From Candidatus Fimimorpha faecalis (GTDB lineage: Bacteria > Bacillota > Clostridia > Lachnospirales > Lachnospiraceae): a DNA stretch of 59,472 nt. The stretch is from assembly GCA_018712075.1 (NCBI GenBank), contig DVHN01000038.1, forward strand, positions 1 to 59,472, in the 5' to 3' direction. Positions 18,413 through 26,946 of this stretch are shown in pieces; the first letter of the stretch is position 1; each line of letters begins with the position of its first letter. Position numbers and translations under genes: made by a program. The notes under the pieces were generated by a model that was not told the origin of the DNA, did not search any database, and saw only the letters and a list, made by a program, of their open reading frames with translations.

Positions 18413-19213
18413 GTGTTGAAAATTAAAAATTATGTAATGCCAACGACGATGGAGGAAGCGTACGAGTTAAATAAAAAAGCTTCTTCTAGAATATTGGGAG
18501 GATGTGGCTGGATAAAGATGAGCAAAAATCCAATTGGAACTGCAATTGACTTATCTGCATTAGGATTGGATCAGATCGAAGAGAAGGAAGATTGTTTTGT
18601 AATTGGAGCAATGGTTAGCCTGAGACAATTGGAGTGTCATGAAGGATTGAATCAAATGACACAGGGAGCGATAAGAGAATGTGTCAGACATATTGTAGGA
18701 GTACAGTTTCGGAATTGTGCAACAGTTGGAGGAAGTATTTTTGGAAGATTTGGCTTTTCCGATGTGTTAACCTGTTTTTTAGCACTTGATACAGAAGTGG
18801 AGCTTTATCCTTCTGGACGGATTTCATTATCTGAGTTTGTCTGTCAGCCAAAAAATAGAGAGATTTTAACTCATATTATTATAAAAAAAGAACCATGTGA
18901 AATAGTATATTTGTCACAACGGAATTCGGCAACAGATTTTCCTGTTTTAGCCTGTGCTGTGGCATGGAGGAATGGACGGATGATGGCCAGTGTCGGGGCA
19001 AGACCGATGCGTGCCAAAGTAGTTGTAGATGAAACACAGCTCATTCAAGACTATGCAAACGAAAAAGAGTGCGAACAGTTTGCCGAAATGGCAGCAGAAA
19101 CGCTTTGTTTTCAGTCGAATATGCGGGCAAGTGCAGAGTACCGGAACTATATTACAAAAGTGTTGATAAAACGGGCTTGCCGTATTATGGCACAAAGGAG
19201 GAATGAGCAATGA
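18413..19213 (+). CDS. xdhB: Xanthine dehydrogenase FAD-binding subunit
   Basis: About 266 residues of the CO-dehydrogenase-flavoprotein/XdhB fold. The FAD loops appear as RILGGCGWI near residue 25 and CATVGGSIFGR near 102, followed by a C-terminal CO-dh-flav domain. No ATG lies near the start: GTG 18413 or TTG 18416 follows TGGAGG by 6-9 nt; a longer frame from GTG 18380 has no ribosome site. It overlaps xdhC by 4 bp (ATGA). As the only flavin subunit in the window it could serve both this complex and the fused enzyme at 11814. Confidence 0.88.
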   Translation: MLKIKNYVMPTTMEEAYELNKKASSRILGGCGWIKMSKNPIGTAIDLSALGLDQIEEKEDCFVIGAMVSLRQLECHEGLNQMTQGAIRECVRHIVGVQFRNCATVGGSIFGRFGFSDVLTCFLALDTEVELYPSGRISLSEFVCQPKNREILTHIIIKKEPCEIVYLSQRNSATDFPVLACAVAWRNGRMMASVGARPMRAKVVVDETQLIQDYANEKECEQFAEMAAETLCFQSNMRASAEYRNYITKVLIKRACRIMAQRRNEQ

Positions 19214-19677
19214 AACTGAATGTTTGGCTAAATGGAAAAAAGATGCAGGATGAAATCGAACCAGGAATGATGTTATTGGATTATGTAAGACAAAAGGGAT
19301 GTTATAGTGTGAAATGCGGCTGTGAAACATCGAATTGTGGTCTTTGTACGGTATGGTTGGATGAAAAGCCAGTGTTATCGTGTACAGTTCCTGCTGCCCG
19401 TGTGGAGGGAAGACGTATTACAACATTGGAGGGCCTTCAAGAAGAAGCTGCTGAATTTGGCGGATTTTTGGCGGACGAGGGAGGCGAACAATGTGGATTT
19501 TGCAGCCCAGGATTTATTATGAACGTATTGGCAATGGTGCGGGAATTGGACGATCCGACAGAAGAAGAAATTTTAGAATATTTATCGGGTAATTTATGCC
19601 GTTGTTCAGGATATATGTCGCAGCTTCGGGCAATTAAAGCATTTTTAGCATATAAGAAGGGAGAACATGCAGTATGA
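19210..19677 (+). CDS. xdhC: Xanthine dehydrogenase 2Fe-2S subunit
   Basis: A 155-residue protein with two [2Fe-2S] motifs: CGCETSNCGLCTV (near residue 36) and CGFCSPG...NLCRCSGY (near 98-135). This is the electron-transfer subunit between the Mo and FAD sites. Start and stop overlap its neighbours by 4 bp each, so xdhB-xdhC-xdhA are translationally coupled. Confidence 0.92.
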   Translation: MKLNVWLNGKKMQDEIEPGMMLLDYVRQKGCYSVKCGCETSNCGLCTVWLDEKPVLSCTVPAARVEGRRITTLEGLQEEAAEFGGFLADEGGEQCGFCSPGFIMNVLAMVRELDDPTEEEILEYLSGNLCRCSGYMSQLRAIKAFLAYKKGEHAV

Positions 19678-21956
19678 CCTATGTAAATCAACCAGTTAGG
19701 AAAAAAGATGCAATGGCACTTGTGACAGGACAGCCTGTTTTTATGGATGATATTGCTCCAAAGGAATGCTTAATTGTAAAGTTATTAAGAAGCCCACATG
19801 CACATGCATGGATCCGTTCTATTAAAACGGATATTGCGATGAAGGTGCCTGGAATCGAATGTATTTTAACTTATAAAGATGTACCTCAAAAGCGTTTTAC
19901 ATTGGCAGGGCAGACTTATCCAGAGCCAAGTCCATATGATCGCCTTATTTTAGATCCGCATCTTCGATTTGTTGGAGACCCAGTCGCAATTGTTGCAGGT
20001 CAGACAGAAGAAGCAGTAGATCGTGCAATGAAGGTGATTAAAGTAGAATACGATATATTAGAACCAATTTTAGATTTGAGAAACGCAAAAGATAATGAAA
20101 TTTTAATTCACCCTGAAGAAAATTGGATTGCAAACTGTCCAGTTGGAGCGGATAATCAAAGAAACCTCTGTGCAAGCGGCGATCAGATCGAAGGAGATAT
20201 CGAAGCAGTTTTGGCGGATTGCGATGTAGTGGTAGAGGAGACGTATCATACAAAGGCAAATCAGCAAGCAATGATGGAAACGTTCCGTACTTATACCTAT
20301 TTGGATACGTACCAGCGATTAAATGTAATTAGTTCTACACAAATTACGTTCCATGTACGTCGTATTTTGTCCAATGCACTCGGAATTCCAAAATCTCAAA
20401 TTCGTGTTGTAAAACCACGTATTGGCGGTGGATTTGGAGCAAAACAAACCGCTGTCTCAGAAGTTTATCCAGCGATCGTTACAATGAAAACAAAAAAGCC
20501 AGCCAAAATTATATTTAGTCGTTATGAGTCCCAGATTGCATCTTCTCCAAGACATGAAATGGAAATAACGGTTCGAATTGGTGCCAATAAAGAAGGAAAA
20601 ATTCGAGCAATTGATTTATATACCTTGTCCAATACTGGAGCATATGGAGAACATGGTCCAACTACGGTTGGATTGTCTGGACATAAATCGATTCCTCTTT
20701 ATGGAAAGACAGAAGCATTTCGCTTCCATTATGATGTTGTTTATACCAATACGATGTCCGCAGGAGCCTACCGTGGATATGGAGCAACGCAAGGAATTTT
20801 TGCATTAGAATCAGCAGTAAATGAACTTGCAGATAAATTAAATATGGACCCTGTATATTTGCGTGAAATCAATATGGTACAGCAGGGACAGCGTATGCCA
20901 GCTTACTATAATGAATTGCTGCAAAGTTCTGCGTTAGATCGCTGTATGGCACGAGTAAAGAAGATGATGAATTGGGACGAAAAATTCCCATGCCGTGATA
21001 TGGGAAATGGAAAAGTCAGAGGTGTTGGTGTTGCAATGGCAATGCAGGGATCTGGAATTTCCAATGTGGATGTTGGTTCCGTAACGATAAAGGTAAATGA
21101 TGATGGATTTTATGCAATGACGATTGGTGCTGCCGATATGGGAACTGGCTGTGACACGACATTGGCACAGATTGCAGCAGATTGTTTAAACTGTGATTTA
21201 GATAATATCATAGTATACGGTTCCGACACAGATGTTTCTCCATATGATTCGGGCTCCTATGCATCCAGTACCGCCTATATTACTGGAGGTGCAGTTGTAA
21301 AGGCTTGTGACAGCTTGAAGAAACGTATTTTAAAAGAAGGTTCCCGATTGTTACAACTTCCAGAGGAAGAGTTGGATTTTGACGGTTCCTATATAGTATC
21401 ACTGCATAATCCAGACAAAAAGATTACATTAAAAGATTTGGCAAACGAATCGCTGCACACGACGAATAATGCATTGCAAGTAACCGAATCGAATTATTCC
21501 CAGACGTCTCCGCCGCCATTTATGGTAGGAATGGCAGAAGTGGAAGTGGATACCGAAACAGGGGCAATTGAGATAATCGACTATGCGGCTGCCGTAGATT
21601 GTGGAACCCCATTAAATCCGAACTTGGCGAGAGTACAGACAGAAGGTGGATTGGCTCAGGGAATTGGAATGGCATTGTACGAAGATATTATTTATAATGA
21701 AAAAGGACAAAATCTGACCAATTCCTTTATGCAGTATAAAATTCCATGTCGTCAAGATGTTGGAAAAATACGAGTGGAATTAGAAAGCAGCTATGAGCCA
21801 ACGGGACCATTTGGAGCAAAGTCAATTGGAGAGGTAGTTATTAATACACCTTCTCCAGCAATTGCACATGCTGTGTATAATGCTGTAAAAGTAAGAGTGA
21901 GAGAATTACCAATTACTCCAGAAAAATTACTGAAGGAAATGGGCAAATTTGCATAA
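19674..21956 (+). CDS. xdhA: Molybdopterin-binding subunit of xanthine dehydrogenase-type hydroxylase
   Basis: A 760-residue large subunit of the xanthine oxidase family, full length. Mo-cofactor motifs are GGGFGAKQ (near residue 257), AYRGYGATQ (near 364), GAADMGTGCDTTL and the C-terminal GPFGAKSIGEVVI segment with the catalytic glutamate. Substrate specificity (xanthine, nicotinate, purine derivative) cannot be read from these motifs; the island suggests a purine. It forms a coupled trio with xdhB and xdhC. Confidence 0.9.
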   Translation: MTYVNQPVRKKDAMALVTGQPVFMDDIAPKECLIVKLLRSPHAHAWIRSIKTDIAMKVPGIECILTYKDVPQKRFTLAGQTYPEPSPYDRLILDPHLRFVGDPVAIVAGQTEEAVDRAMKVIKVEYDILEPILDLRNAKDNEILIHPEENWIANCPVGADNQRNLCASGDQIEGDIEAVLADCDVVVEETYHTKANQQAMMETFRTYTYLDTYQRLNVISSTQITFHVRRILSNALGIPKSQIRVVKPRIGGGFGAKQTAVSEVYPAIVTMKTKKPAKIIFSRYESQIASSPRHEMEITVRIGANKEGKIRAIDLYTLSNTGAYGEHGPTTVGLSGHKSIPLYGKTEAFRFHYDVVYTNTMSAGAYRGYGATQGIFALESAVNELADKLNMDPVYLREINMVQQGQRMPAYYNELLQSSALDRCMARVKKMMNWDEKFPCRDMGNGKVRGVGVAMAMQGSGISNVDVGSVTIKVNDDGFYAMTIGAADMGTGCDTTLAQIAADCLNCDLDNIIVYGSDTDVSPYDSGSYASSTAYITGGAVVKACDSLKKRILKEGSRLLQLPEEELDFDGSYIVSLHNPDKKITLKDLANESLHTTNNALQVTESNYSQTSPPPFMVGMAEVEVDTETGAIEIIDYAAAVDCGTPLNPNLARVQTEGGLAQGIGMALYEDIIYNEKGQNLTNSFMQYKIPCRQDVGKIRVELESSYEPTGPFGAKSIGEVVINTPSPAIAHAVYNAVKVRVRELPITPEKLLKEMGKFA

Positions 21957-22046
21957 AAATCAATATAGTCAAAATTTAAGAAAATGAGTAATAAATAGAA
22001 ACCATTTTTGGAGGATTTCAACGTTTACTTTTCTTAAAAAGTTAAG

Positions 22047-22083
22047 TATAGTAAAGAACGGAGAAAGAACGAAGTTTACTATA
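22047..22083 (+). other. Hairpin in the antiporter leader
   Basis: TATAGTAAA (22047-22055) is the reverse complement of TTTACTATA (22075-22083). It lies in the 151-nt gap between xdhA and the antiporter. No T-run follows. Function unknown. Confidence 0.4.
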
Positions 22084-22107
22084 TAGCGGAAAAGGAAGGT
22101 CGGAAAA

Positions 22108-23355
22108 ATGGAATCTTACAGTTATTTATTGGCACTTGCAGTTATATTAATATCTACAAAAGTATTAAGTATTATTACAAAAAAATTCCAGATGCCTCAA
22201 GTAGTGGGAGCACTGCTGGCTGGTTTATTGATCGGCCCAGCTGTGTTTGGTATCGTACAGGAGACGGATTTCCTAGATCAGGTATCAGAAATTGGTGTAA
22301 TTGTTTTAATGTTTAGTGCAGGTTTGGAGACAGATATTAAGGAGTTAAAGAAAACAGGAAAAGCATCTGCGGTGATTGCCCTTATTGGTGTAATTGTTCC
22401 GTTGATTGGAGGATTTTTGACTGCAAGTTTCTTTAACCGTCCAGGATTAATTGAATCGAATGCAAGCTGTTCGATTTTCCTGCAAAATATGTTTGTTGGT
22501 GTTATTTTAACGGCAACATCAGTAAGTATTACAGTAGAAACATTGAAAGAAATGGGCAAACTGAATACACGAGCTGGTAATGCGATTTTGGGAGCTGCAA
22601 TTATTGATGATATTCTTGGTATTGTAGCATTAACAATTATCACGAGCGTAGCAGATCCAAGTGTCAATATTTTCATTGTATTATTAAAGATTGCAGCATT
22701 TTTTGTATTTGCATTGGGTATCGGTCTATTATTTTATATTATCTTTAAGCGCTGGACGGCTGCCTATGAAAAAGATATGCGGCGATTTGTCATTGTAGCG
22801 TTTGTATTTTGCTTGTTAGTCGCTTATTGTGCAGAAACTTTTTTCGGTGTAGCAGATATTACAGGTGCGTATATTGCCGGTTTAATGATTGCGAACACAC
22901 CACATAGTAAATATATTATCCGAAGATTTGATACGTTGTCCTATATGTTTTTATCTCCAATTTTCTTTGCAAGCATTGGGCTAAAAGTAGAGCTTCCAAA
23001 TATGACAATGGCAATTATATTATTTTCAATTACATTGACGATCGTTGCAATTATAACCAAAATCATTGGATGTGGTTTGGGAGCAAAACTTTGCAGATAT
23101 AGTGGAAAAGAAAGCCTTCAAGTTGGAGTTGGAATGGTATCCAGAGGTGAGGTTGCGTTGATCGTAGCAAGTAAAGGTAATGTGATGGGATTAATGTCTA
23201 CGAATTTAATGGGACCAATTATCATCGTCGTAGTAGTCACCACAATTGTAGCGCCGATCTTATTGAAACTGGCATTTGCAGGACCAAAAGCAGAGCCAGA
23301 AGAAAGTGCATTCACTGCTTCTTATGAGGAAATGCAAAGCTTTAAGAAAAAGTAA
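22108..23355 (+). CDS. Cation:proton antiporter (CPA2 family)
   Basis: A 415-residue integral membrane protein with about 12 hydrophobic segments, typical of Na+/H+ or K+/H+ exchangers. The transport core is seen in MPQVVGALLAGLLIGPAVFG near residue 30 and in the paired aspartates of AAIIDDILGIVAL near residue 167. The short Lys-rich C-terminus carries no TrkA/RCK domain. It follows the purine island by 151 bp in the same direction and ends at a strong terminator, so it may be the last member of that operon; purine catabolism releases ammonia and changes pH, but a functional link is only an inference. Confidence 0.87.
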   Translation: MESYSYLLALAVILISTKVLSIITKKFQMPQVVGALLAGLLIGPAVFGIVQETDFLDQVSEIGVIVLMFSAGLETDIKELKKTGKASAVIALIGVIVPLIGGFLTASFFNRPGLIESNASCSIFLQNMFVGVILTATSVSITVETLKEMGKLNTRAGNAILGAAIIDDILGIVALTIITSVADPSVNIFIVLLKIAAFFVFALGIGLLFYIIFKRWTAAYEKDMRRFVIVAFVFCLLVAYCAETFFGVADITGAYIAGLMIANTPHSKYIIRRFDTLSYMFLSPIFFASIGLKVELPNMTMAIILFSITLTIVAIITKIIGCGLGAKLCRYSGKESLQVGVGMVSRGEVALIVASKGNVMGLMSTNLMGPIIIVVVVTTIVAPILLKLAFAGPKAEPEESAFTASYEEMQSFKKK

Positions 23356-23400
23356 AATAAATCTACATAAAAAGATTTTTTAACCATTTGAATTATATAA

Positions 23401-23444
23401 ATTGATCGGCGGTGCATAAGATTCTGCACCGCCGATCAATTTTG
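23401..23444 (+). terminator. Terminator after the antiporter gene
   Basis: A perfect 16-bp GC-rich stem (23401-23416 with 23425-23440) and an 8-nt loop, followed by a short T-run. Confidence 0.8.
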
Positions 23445-23474
23445 ACAGAATGGATAATTTAAATTGGATGAAAA

Positions 23475-23497
23475 GATAGCGTAACTTTACCTGGGGA
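23475..23497 (+). repeat. Left terminal inverted repeat of the IS
   Basis: Exact inverted copy of 25084-25106. Confidence 0.92.
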
Positions 23498-23584
23498 ATT
23501 TAACAAAATAAAAAAATAAGATGGCCACTTTTTATAGTATAATGTAATCACCACAAAAACACATACAAGAAAAGAGGTCATCTT

Positions 23585-25027
23585 ATGTTAAATAGTATAC
23601 AACATTTTGTGAAAAATGGAATCCCTCAGTTAGAAGAAAGCCAGAAAAATTTTATGCAAGATCCTGCCCACCTAGATCAGTTTGTAAATCAGGTAAAACA
23701 AATGGTCTTGGAACTTGGTTGCCATATTGTTTCAGAAACGCTGGAAGAATGCAACCTTATGTTGGAAGAAAGCATAAAACGCCGGATCTATTGGCATATC
23801 AAGGATCGTACAGAACGTACACTTTTGACTTCCATTGGAATGGTTCGTTTTACTCATACCCGTTATACGCATAAGGAAACCAAAGAGAGTGCATACTTGT
23901 TGGATCGTATCCTGGGTTTGTCTGCCCATACTCGACTCAGTATGGATGCCAAAGCGTGTATTCTGGAAGAGGCTGCACAGAGCAGTTACCGCAAAGCAGG
24001 AGAACACCTGCCAGAGTCAGTTAGTAAGGAGACGGTTATGAGAAGTGTGCACAGTTTAAATATTCCCAAACAAGAAGAAAATAGGAAGGAAGAAAAACGC
24101 CAGGTAAAAACCCTATATGTAGAAGCAGATGAAGATCATATCGCATTGCAGTTTCATGAGAAGAAGGGAGATATCAAATGCTGGAAAGGGCATAAGGATA
24201 ACCAGCAGATTGTAAAAATGGTATATGTGCATGAAGGAATCGAAAAGAAGGAAAAACGGAATCAATTAAAACAGCCATTTTTCTTTGGAGGAATCTATCC
24301 AAGGAAAGAAAATGAAGAATTATGGAAGGAAGTAGATGAGTATATCAAAAAAACTTATGATAGGGAAAACATAGAGGAAATCCGTTTCCAGTCCGATGGA
24401 GGAGGATGGATGAAGAAGGGAGTAGAGCTACTGGGAGGAAGATTTGTGTTGGACGGATTCCATCTGAGGAAATATGGAAAGAGGATGTGCAGGTTGGCAG
24501 AGAAGGAAGAGATGGAAGAAGAACTACTGACCTGGATTGGTAGGAAGCAGAAAGGAAAAGTAGAACGATGGGTAAAGGAAGCAGGAGGAGGATTAGAGGA
24601 AAGAAAGCAGAAGAAATTAGAAGAGTCATGGAATTATCTAAAACGAAATTGGAAGGGGGTACAGGAGAGGTTAGAGGAAAAAGAGGAAAATATCGGAAGC
24701 AGTACAGAAGGACATGTGAGTCATATTCTGTCGGCTCGAATGAGTAGCAGACCAATGGGGTGGAGTCGAAAAGGAGCGGATCGTCTGGCGCAATTGAGAA
24801 TCTATTTGAAAAATGGAAGGGATGTGGAAAAACTGCTGTTAGGTCAGAAGGAGGAGGGGGAAGAAAAAGAAGAGGAGAAACGGTATTTTAGTGTACACGA
24901 GATTCTTGAGTGGGAAAGAAGGAATCAAAAAAAGAATGGAAAATATATCGAGGCTTTACAGGCGAAGGTAAGCAGACAGATTGGAGCAAAGTTTTATTTT
25001 CATTCAGCAATAGCAGGAATATGCTGA
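23585..25027 (+). CDS. ISLre2 family transposase (UPF0236 type)
   Basis: A 480-residue transposase, full length for the family. The N-terminal third resembles other ISLre2 proteins (RIYWHIKDRTERTLLTSIGMVRFTHTRY is spread over residues 66-93). Candidate acidic catalytic residues lie in YVEADEDH (near 178), FQSDGGGWM (near 269) and VLDGFHL (near 285). The C-terminal half is unusually rich in Lys, Glu and Gly, giving a purine-biased coding strand. The start ATG follows AAAGAGGT. No frameshift or stop is seen, so it may be active. Confidence 0.9.
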   Translation: MLNSIQHFVKNGIPQLEESQKNFMQDPAHLDQFVNQVKQMVLELGCHIVSETLEECNLMLEESIKRRIYWHIKDRTERTLLTSIGMVRFTHTRYTHKETKESAYLLDRILGLSAHTRLSMDAKACILEEAAQSSYRKAGEHLPESVSKETVMRSVHSLNIPKQEENRKEEKRQVKTLYVEADEDHIALQFHEKKGDIKCWKGHKDNQQIVKMVYVHEGIEKKEKRNQLKQPFFFGGIYPRKENEELWKEVDEYIKKTYDRENIEEIRFQSDGGGWMKKGVELLGGRFVLDGFHLRKYGKRMCRLAEKEEMEEELLTWIGRKQKGKVERWVKEAGGGLEERKQKKLEESWNYLKRNWKGVQERLEEKEENIGSSTEGHVSHILSARMSSRPMGWSRKGADRLAQLRIYLKNGRDVEKLLLGQKEEGEEKEEEKRYFSVHEILEWERRNQKKNGKYIEALQAKVSRQIGAKFYFHSAIAGIC

Positions 25028-25083
25028 GAGAAAGAAAGGGAAGAAAAAGGAAAAAATAGTAAGGTGAAGTCTGCCTATAGGAA

Positions 25084-25106
25084 TCCCCAGGTAAAGTTAC
25101 GCTATC
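25084..25106 (-). repeat. Right terminal inverted repeat of the IS
   Basis: Exact inverted copy of 23475-23497; marks the right end of the element. Confidence 0.92.
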
Positions 25107-25246
25107 GATACTGGTGGTCAATCTTGCAGTGGCAATTAGAATATGATATACTAACGAAGGATAGAGAAAAGCCGATTTAAAAAAATTGGAGTAATCTGTT
25201 CAACAAAAATCCCCCAATAAAAACAAACATATGTTTTAAAAATAAG

Positions 25247-25275
25247 TTGACAACAAAACGAAAATCGAGTATGAT
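25247..25275 (+). promoter_or_regulatory. recA promoter
   Basis: Consensus TTGACA (25247-25252), 17-bp spacer, TATGAT (25270-25275). Confidence 0.85.
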
Positions 25276-25282
25276 AAATACA

Positions 25283-25294
25283 GAACATTTGTTC
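25283..25294. promoter_or_regulatory. LexA (SOS) box of recA
   Basis: GAACATTTGTTC is a perfect match to the Gram-positive SOS core GAAC-N4-GTTC. It lies 7 bp downstream of the -10 element, over the expected transcription start, so LexA binding would block transcription. Confidence 0.88.
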
Positions 25295-25317
25295 CGAAAG
25301 GAGAATTGGAATTAGTT

Positions 25318-26343
25318 ATGGAGAAAAATGATAAATTGAAGGCATTGGATGCTGCGGTATCTCAAATTGAAAAAGCATATGGCAAAGGTTCTATTATGAA
25401 GCTTGGAGATTCCGCATCCAACATGAATATTGAAACAGTACCAACGGGTTCTTTAAGCCTGGATATTGCATTAGGATTGGGAGGCGTTCCAAGAGGACGT
25501 GTCATTGAAATTTATGGTCCTGAATCAAGTGGTAAGACAACCGTTGCGCTTCATATGGTGGCAGAAGTGCAGAAAAGAGGCGGAATTGCAGGATTTATTG
25601 ATGCAGAACATGCACTAGATCCAGTATATGCCAAAAACATTGGAGTCGATATTGATAATTTATATATTTCTCAGCCAGATAATGGAGAACAGGCATTGGA
25701 AATTACAGAAACAATGGTACGTTCTGGAGCAGTCGATATTGTAATTGTCGATTCGGTTGCTGCACTTGTCCCAAAGGCAGAGATTGATGGAGATATGGGG
25801 GATTCCCATGTAGGATTACAGGCTCGTTTAATGTCACAGGCACTTCGCAAACTGACAGCAGTAATTAGTAAGTCGAATTGTATTGTTATTTTTATTAACC
25901 AGCTTCGTGAGAAGGTTGGTATTATGTTTGGCAACCCAGAAACAACAACTGGAGGTCGGGCATTGAAGTTTTATTCTTCCATCCGGATGGATGTACGACG
26001 TGTGGAAGCATTAAAGCAGGCAGGAGAAGTCATTGGTAATCGTACAAGGATAAAAGTAGTAAAAAATAAAGTTGCACCGCCATTTAAAGAGGCTGAATTT
26101 GATATTATGTTTGGAAAAGGAATATCAAGAGAAGGAGATATTTTAGATTTAGCTGCCAATATTGGCGTTATTATTAAGAGTGGGGCATGGTATGCCTATA
26201 AAGATGGAAAAATTGGACAGGGACGTGAAAATGCGAAAAAGTACCTGATTGAAAATCCAGATGTTATGGCAGAAGTTGAGCAAAAAGTGCGCGAGCATTT
26301 TGGACTGGCAGCAAATATAGAAGAAAAGAAGCAGGAAGAATAA
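25318..26343 (+). CDS. recA: Recombinase RecA
   Basis: About 341 residues, usual length. It forms ATP-dependent filaments on single-stranded DNA for strand exchange and triggers LexA autocleavage. Walker A is GPESSGKT (near residue 67), Walker B lies in [12 protein letters not shown], and the L2 loop region [20 protein letters not shown] is intact. ATG 25318 is preferred: AAAGGAG lies 13 nt ahead, whereas the in-frame TTG at 25306 almost touches that site. It overlaps recX by 1 bp. It is regulated by the SOS box upstream. Confidence 0.97.
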   Translation: MEKNDKLKALDAAVSQIEKAYGKGSIMKLGDSASNMNIETVPTGSLSLDIALGLGGVPRGRVIEIYGPESSGKTTVALHMVAEVQKRGGIAGFIDAEHALDPVYAKNIGVDIDNLYISQPDNGEQALEITETMVRSGAVDIVIVDSVAALVPKAEIDGDMGDSHVGLQARLMSQALRKLTAVISKSNCIVIFINQLREKVGIMFGNPETTTGGRALKFYSSIRMDVRRVEALKQAGEVIGNRTRIKVVKNKVAPPFKEAEFDIMFGKGISREGDILDLAANIGVIIKSGAWYAYKDGKIGQGRENAKKYLIENPDVMAEVEQKVREHFGLAANIEEKKQEE

Positions 26344-26846
26344 TGCCACGATTAACAGGAAACGAGACGGCAGAAGAACTGGAAAAAAAGGCCAAACAGC
26401 AGGCAATGCTCTTATTGCAAAGAATGGATCGAACAGAAGCAGAACTGAGGCAGAAGTTAAAAGAAAAAGGATATCCAGTACAGGCGCAAGATTGTGCAGT
26501 TAACTATGTAAAGGCCTATCATTATATTGATGATGAGCGTTATGCAAACTACTATATTGAAAAAAATCAAAAGAAAAAGGGACGGCGTCTGATTCAGATG
26601 GAATTAGAGAAAAAGGGGATTGATCCTCTCGTCATAGAGAGTTGTATGAGTAGAATAGAAAATACAGAATTAACTGCGGTAATGGAATTGATTGAAAAAA
26701 GAACAAAAGGAAAGCTGCCTCAAGATGAAAAAGAGAAACAGAAGTTATACGCATATTGTGTTAGAAGAGGATTCTCTTTTCATGTTGTAAAGTCAGCGAT
26801 GCAAGATTGGAACGAAACAGTAGAAGTTACACAAGAAAATGTGTAA
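26343..26846 (+). CDS. recX: Regulatory protein RecX
   Basis: A 167-residue helical-repeat protein that modulates RecA filaments. Three-helix repeats are seen, with DDERYANYYI and GRRLIQMELEKKGI in the family's conserved places. It starts on the last base of the recA stop, so it is co-transcribed and SOS-linked. Confidence 0.9.
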   Translation: MPRLTGNETAEELEKKAKQQAMLLLQRMDRTEAELRQKLKEKGYPVQAQDCAVNYVKAYHYIDDERYANYYIEKNQKKKGRRLIQMELEKKGIDPLVIESCMSRIENTELTAVMELIEKRTKGKLPQDEKEKQKLYAYCVRRGFSFHVVKSAMQDWNETVEVTQENV

Positions 26847-26863
26847 AAAACCCCTTATTTGTC

Positions 26864-26892
26864 TTGACATAATTCGTAAAACAGTATAAAAT
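26864..26892 (+). promoter_or_regulatory. rny promoter
   Basis: TTGACA (26864-26869), 17-bp spacer, TAAAAT (26887-26892); an overlapping TATAAA gives a 15-bp alternative. Confidence 0.65.
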
Positions 26893-26946
26893 TTATATGT
26901 TGTATATGTGTTTTGTACAATGAAAACTAAATAAGGAGGTGCTCCT

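Larger units (their letters stand above)
23475..25106 (+). mobile_element. ISLre2-family insertion sequence
   Basis: A 1632-bp element bounded by perfect 23-bp terminal inverted repeats (23475-23497 and 25084-25106; each arm starts GATAGCGTAACTTTACC read inward). It carries a single intact transposase gene. No target-site duplication is visible in the bases next to the two ends (GGATGAAAA on the left, GATACTGGT on the right). It lies between the purine island and recA. Confidence 0.9.

Noticed and set aside
24060-25020. Purine-biased strand as a possible low-complexity noncoding element
   Set aside because: The bias is explained by the Lys/Glu/Gly-rich C-terminal half of the transposase.
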